From positions 3,791,952 through 3,855,951 of the forward strand of contig NZ_AP022581.1 in assembly GCF_010731535.1 (NCBI RefSeq): a DNA stretch of 64,000 bases, given 5' to 3'. This DNA comes from Mycobacterium lacus (lineage in GTDB: Bacteria; Actinomycetota; Actinomycetes; Mycobacteriales; Mycobacteriaceae). A model generated the notes under the pieces. That model was given only the letters and a program-made list of their open reading frames with translations. It was not told the origin of the DNA and ran no database searches. Made by a program: the position numbers and the translations under genes. Numbering within the stretch: position 1 is the stretch's first letter; each line of letters opens with the position of its first letter. This document shows, piece by piece, positions 62,055 to 64,000 of the stretch.

Positions 62055-62663
62055 TCAGACGCCCGCCGGCTGGGAATAGACCACGTCGATCAACCGGTCA
62101 CCGTCGTAGACGAAGGAGGTCACCGACGCCAGCGCGCACTCCCGACGCCGCGGGTCGTGCCAGAGCCGCCTACCGGTCAGGTGCATCCGCAGCGTCCATA
62201 CCGGCAGTTGGTGGCTGACGCACACCACCTCGTGGCCCGCACCTCGGGCACGCGCCTTGTCCACCGCGGTCGTCATCCGGGCCGCGATCTCGACGTAGGG
62301 TTCGCCCCAGGACGGTGTGAATGGGTTGCGCAGATGCCACCAGAATCGCGGGTCCCGCCAGGCGCCGTCGCCCGGGCCGACTCGGCCGCCCTCAAAGAAG
62401 TTGGCAGATTCGATGAGGTCCGGGTCGGTGTCCACCGGCAGGTCGTGTTTCGCGGCGATGGGTGCGGCGGTCTCCTGCGCCCGCTGCAGCGGGGAGGCGA
62501 TCACCGCGACGATGTCGCGATCGGCCAGGAAGTCGGCGACCTTGTCGGCCTGGGCGACACCAGTCTCGGACAGGTGATATCCGGGCAGCCGACCGTAGAG
62601 GATGCCGGTGGGGTTGTGGACCTCGCCGTGGCGCACCACGTGCACCTGGGTTTGCTCGGCCAT
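62055..62663 (-). CDS. Histidine-phosphatase (phosphoglycerate mutase-like) protein, Rv0525-like
   Basis: A 202-aa protein of the histidine phosphatase superfamily. The RHG motif is VHVVRHGEVHNPTG, with the nucleophile His near residue 11. The second catalytic histidine is in VVCVSHQLPVWTLRM. It is probably a phosphatase rather than a glycolytic mutase; the substrate is unknown. Its start shares one base with the hemL stop. The length matches Rv0525. Confidence 0.88.
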   Translation of the reverse strand: MAEQTQVHVVRHGEVHNPTGILYGRLPGYHLSETGVAQADKVADFLADRDIVAVIASPLQRAQETAAPIAAKHDLPVDTDPDLIESANFFEGGRVGPGDGAWRDPRFWWHLRNPFTPSWGEPYVEIAARMTTAVDKARARGAGHEVVCVSHQLPVWTLRMHLTGRRLWHDPRRRECALASVTSFVYDGDRLIDVVYSQPAGV

Positions 62664-64000
62664 CAGGGTCTGTCCTCACGTGCAGCCGCCCTGGCGGCCC
62701 GGCGGGCCGCAAAAGGCAGAGCGGCGGAGATCCGGTCGAACGCGGTGTCGTCGAGGGCGGCCGAGACAAACCACGCCTCGAAGGCGCTGCATGGCGGGTA
62801 GACACCGGCGTCCAGCAAGGCGTGAAAGAACGCTGGATATCGCCAGGTTTCGCTGGCCCGCGCCGACGCGAAATCGGTCACCGGCTGGTCCCCGAAGAAC
62901 ACGCTGAGCATGTTGCCGGCCCGTGGAATCTGGTGTGGCACACCGGCATCCGTCAGTGCCCCGGCTAGCAGCGCGGCCAGTCGGTCGGCGTTGGCATCCA
63001 GTGCGGCGTAGACCGCGCCATCGGCGGCGCGCAACGTTGCCAGCCCCGCGGCCGTCGCCACCGGGTTACCCGACAGCGTGCCCGCCTGATACACCGGCCC
63101 CAGCGGCGCCAGCCGCTCCATCACCTCGGCCCGCCCGCCGAACGCGGCGGCCGGCAGCCCACCGCTCATCACCTTGCCGAATGTGAACAGGTCGGCGGCG
63201 ACCGGATCGATTCCGTACCAACCACTTCGGCTCACCCTAAAGCCAGTCATCACCTCGTCGATGATCAGCAGCGCGCCGTGTTCGGCGGTGATGGCACGCA
63301 GCCCCGCGTTGTAGCCGGGTGCGGGTGGGACGACTCCCATGTTGCCGGGGCTGGCCTCGGTGATCACGGCGGCGATCTGCTCGCCGAACCGGGCGAAGGT
63401 CTGCCGCACCGCGTCGATGTCGTTGTAAGGCAACACGATTGTGTCGGCCGCGGCGGCGCCGGTGACCCCGGGCGAGGACGGCAGCCCCCGCGACGATCGC
63501 GAGCGCGGCGAAGCCGGGCGCTGGAGGTCGTCACATAAGCCCAGCGTTGCCACGCCCGAACCCGCGTCGGCCAGCAGCGCATCCACATGACCGTGGTAGC
63601 AGCCGGAGAACTTGATGATCTTGGCCCGGCCGGTGAAGCCTCGGGCCAGCCGGACCGCGCTCATGGTGGCCTCGGTGCCGGAGTTCACCAGCCGTACCCG
63701 CTCGACCGGCGCCACCCGCCCGATGATCTCGGCGGCCAGCTCGGTCTCCGCCGGGGTCGGCGCCCCGAACGACAAGCCGTTGGCGGCGGCGTTGGCGACG
63801 GCGTCGACGACGGCGGGGTGCGCGTGGCCCAGGATCATCGGGCCCCACGAGCAGACGAGGTCGACGTAGCGGTTGCCGTCGGCGTCGGTGAGCCAGCAGC
63901 CGTGCGCTTCGGTGATGAAGCGTGGAGTGCCGCCCACCGCCGAAAAGGCCCGAACCGGGGAGTTCACCCCGCCGGGAATGACCGCGCAGGCATCCGCGAA
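62663..64000 (-). CDS. hemL: Glutamate-1-semialdehyde 2,1-aminomutase HemL (5' end outside window)
   Basis: The frame runs off the right edge: coding sequence reads FADACAVIPGGVNSPVRAFS up to the last base, so only the first few dozen residues at most are missing. It is a PLP enzyme converting glutamate-1-semialdehyde to 5-aminolevulinate for haem. The PLP lysine is in LFTFGKVMSGGLPAAAFGG and the aspartate is in LLIIDEVMTGFR. A GTG at 63967 lies inside the conserved PGGVNSP motif and is not the start. It heads the haem / cytochrome c maturation operon. Confidence 0.93.
   Translation of the reverse strand, partial: FADACAVIPGGVNSPVRAFSAVGGTPRFITEAHGCWLTDADGNRYVDLVCSWGPMILGHAHPAVVDAVANAAANGLSFGAPTPAETELAAEIIGRVAPVERVRLVNSGTEATMSAVRLARGFTGRAKIIKFSGCYHGHVDALLADAGSGVATLGLCDDLQRPASPRSRSSRGLPSSPGVTGAAAADTIVLPYNDIDAVRQTFARFGEQIAAVITEASPGNMGVVPPAPGYNAGLRAITAEHGALLIIDEVMTGFRVSRSGWYGIDPVAADLFTFGKVMSGGLPAAAFGGRAEVMERLAPLGPVYQAGTLSGNPVATAAGLATLRAADGAVYAALDANADRLAALLAGALTDAGVPHQIPRAGNMLSVFFGDQPVTDFASARASETWRYPAFFHALLDAGVYPPCSAFEAWFVSAALDDTAFDRISAALPFAARRAARAAAREDRP

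Overview
The window is high-GC DNA from a Mycobacterium, most likely a slow-growing nontuberculous species of the M. avium-complex type. Gene content and order mirror, in reverse orientation, the M. tuberculosis segment from about Rv0585c (left edge) to hemL/Rv0524 (right edge). GTG and TTG starts are common, and LpqN, VapBC26, a TB27.3-like protein, MenJ and MgtA are all present. Rv numbers are given from memory of the M. tuberculosis map, not from a search.

Left part, about 1-22.4 kb, is the more accessory half. It holds a partial flippase-like membrane protein, a GH92 alpha-mannosidase, LpqN, an inserted ThDP-dependent enzyme, a second lipoprotein and VapBC26 under a 30-bp palindrome. A DDN-like protein follows, then a galT-galK-Mut7-C run, a FUSC-type membrane protein, and the TB27.3 / AHSA1 / ArsR group with a divergent FAD monooxygenase and a 32-bp operator palindrome. 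A P450, an amidase, a decayed lipoprotein gene, a NarK-type transporter behind a DosR-like box, a mycofactocin-type SDR and tRNA-Tyr complete it.

Middle part, about 22.5-46 kb, is a menaquinone supercluster. It contains yajQ, a Baeyer-Villiger-type monooxygenase, gpdA1, htpX, grcC1 and menJ (divergent), then an ISL3-family insertion sequence, a quinone-type methyltransferase (Rv0560c-like), a DUF732 protein, menG/ubiE, mgtA, a DUF3592 protein, menD, bpoC, menC, an internally deleted amidohydrolase remnant, fadD8, a DDN-like protein, menB, an SDR, a glyoxalase, pitA and its partner, a DUF3349 protein and menE. With menA further right, nearly the whole classical pathway from isochorismate to the partly saturated quinone is here, except MenF and a dedicated thioesterase.

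Right part, about 46-64 kb, covers cell-envelope functions and cytochrome c maturation: membrane and glycosyltransferase genes (Rv0537c-Rv0541c equivalents), a galE-like gene coupled to an MTA-phosphorylase gene, menA and fabH. A MinD-like ATPase gene follows. The last operon (hemL, phosphoglycerate mutase-like, thioredoxin-like lipoprotein, ccdA, resB, ccsA; minus strand) has overlaps or gaps of a few bases at each junction. It couples haem synthesis to System II cytochrome c assembly.

The least ordinary signals are non-coding. A long-stem palindromic repeat occurs three times. One copy is split by the IS with an 8-bp target duplication, one lies between fadD8 and the next gene, and one is read in frame as residues 6-25 of ResB. 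Other signals are overlapping opposite -10 elements between grcC1 and menJ, leaderless consensus promoters, a DosR-like site at the NarK gene, and a 1-nt deletion in the transposase. No CRISPR, prophage or new defence system was seen.
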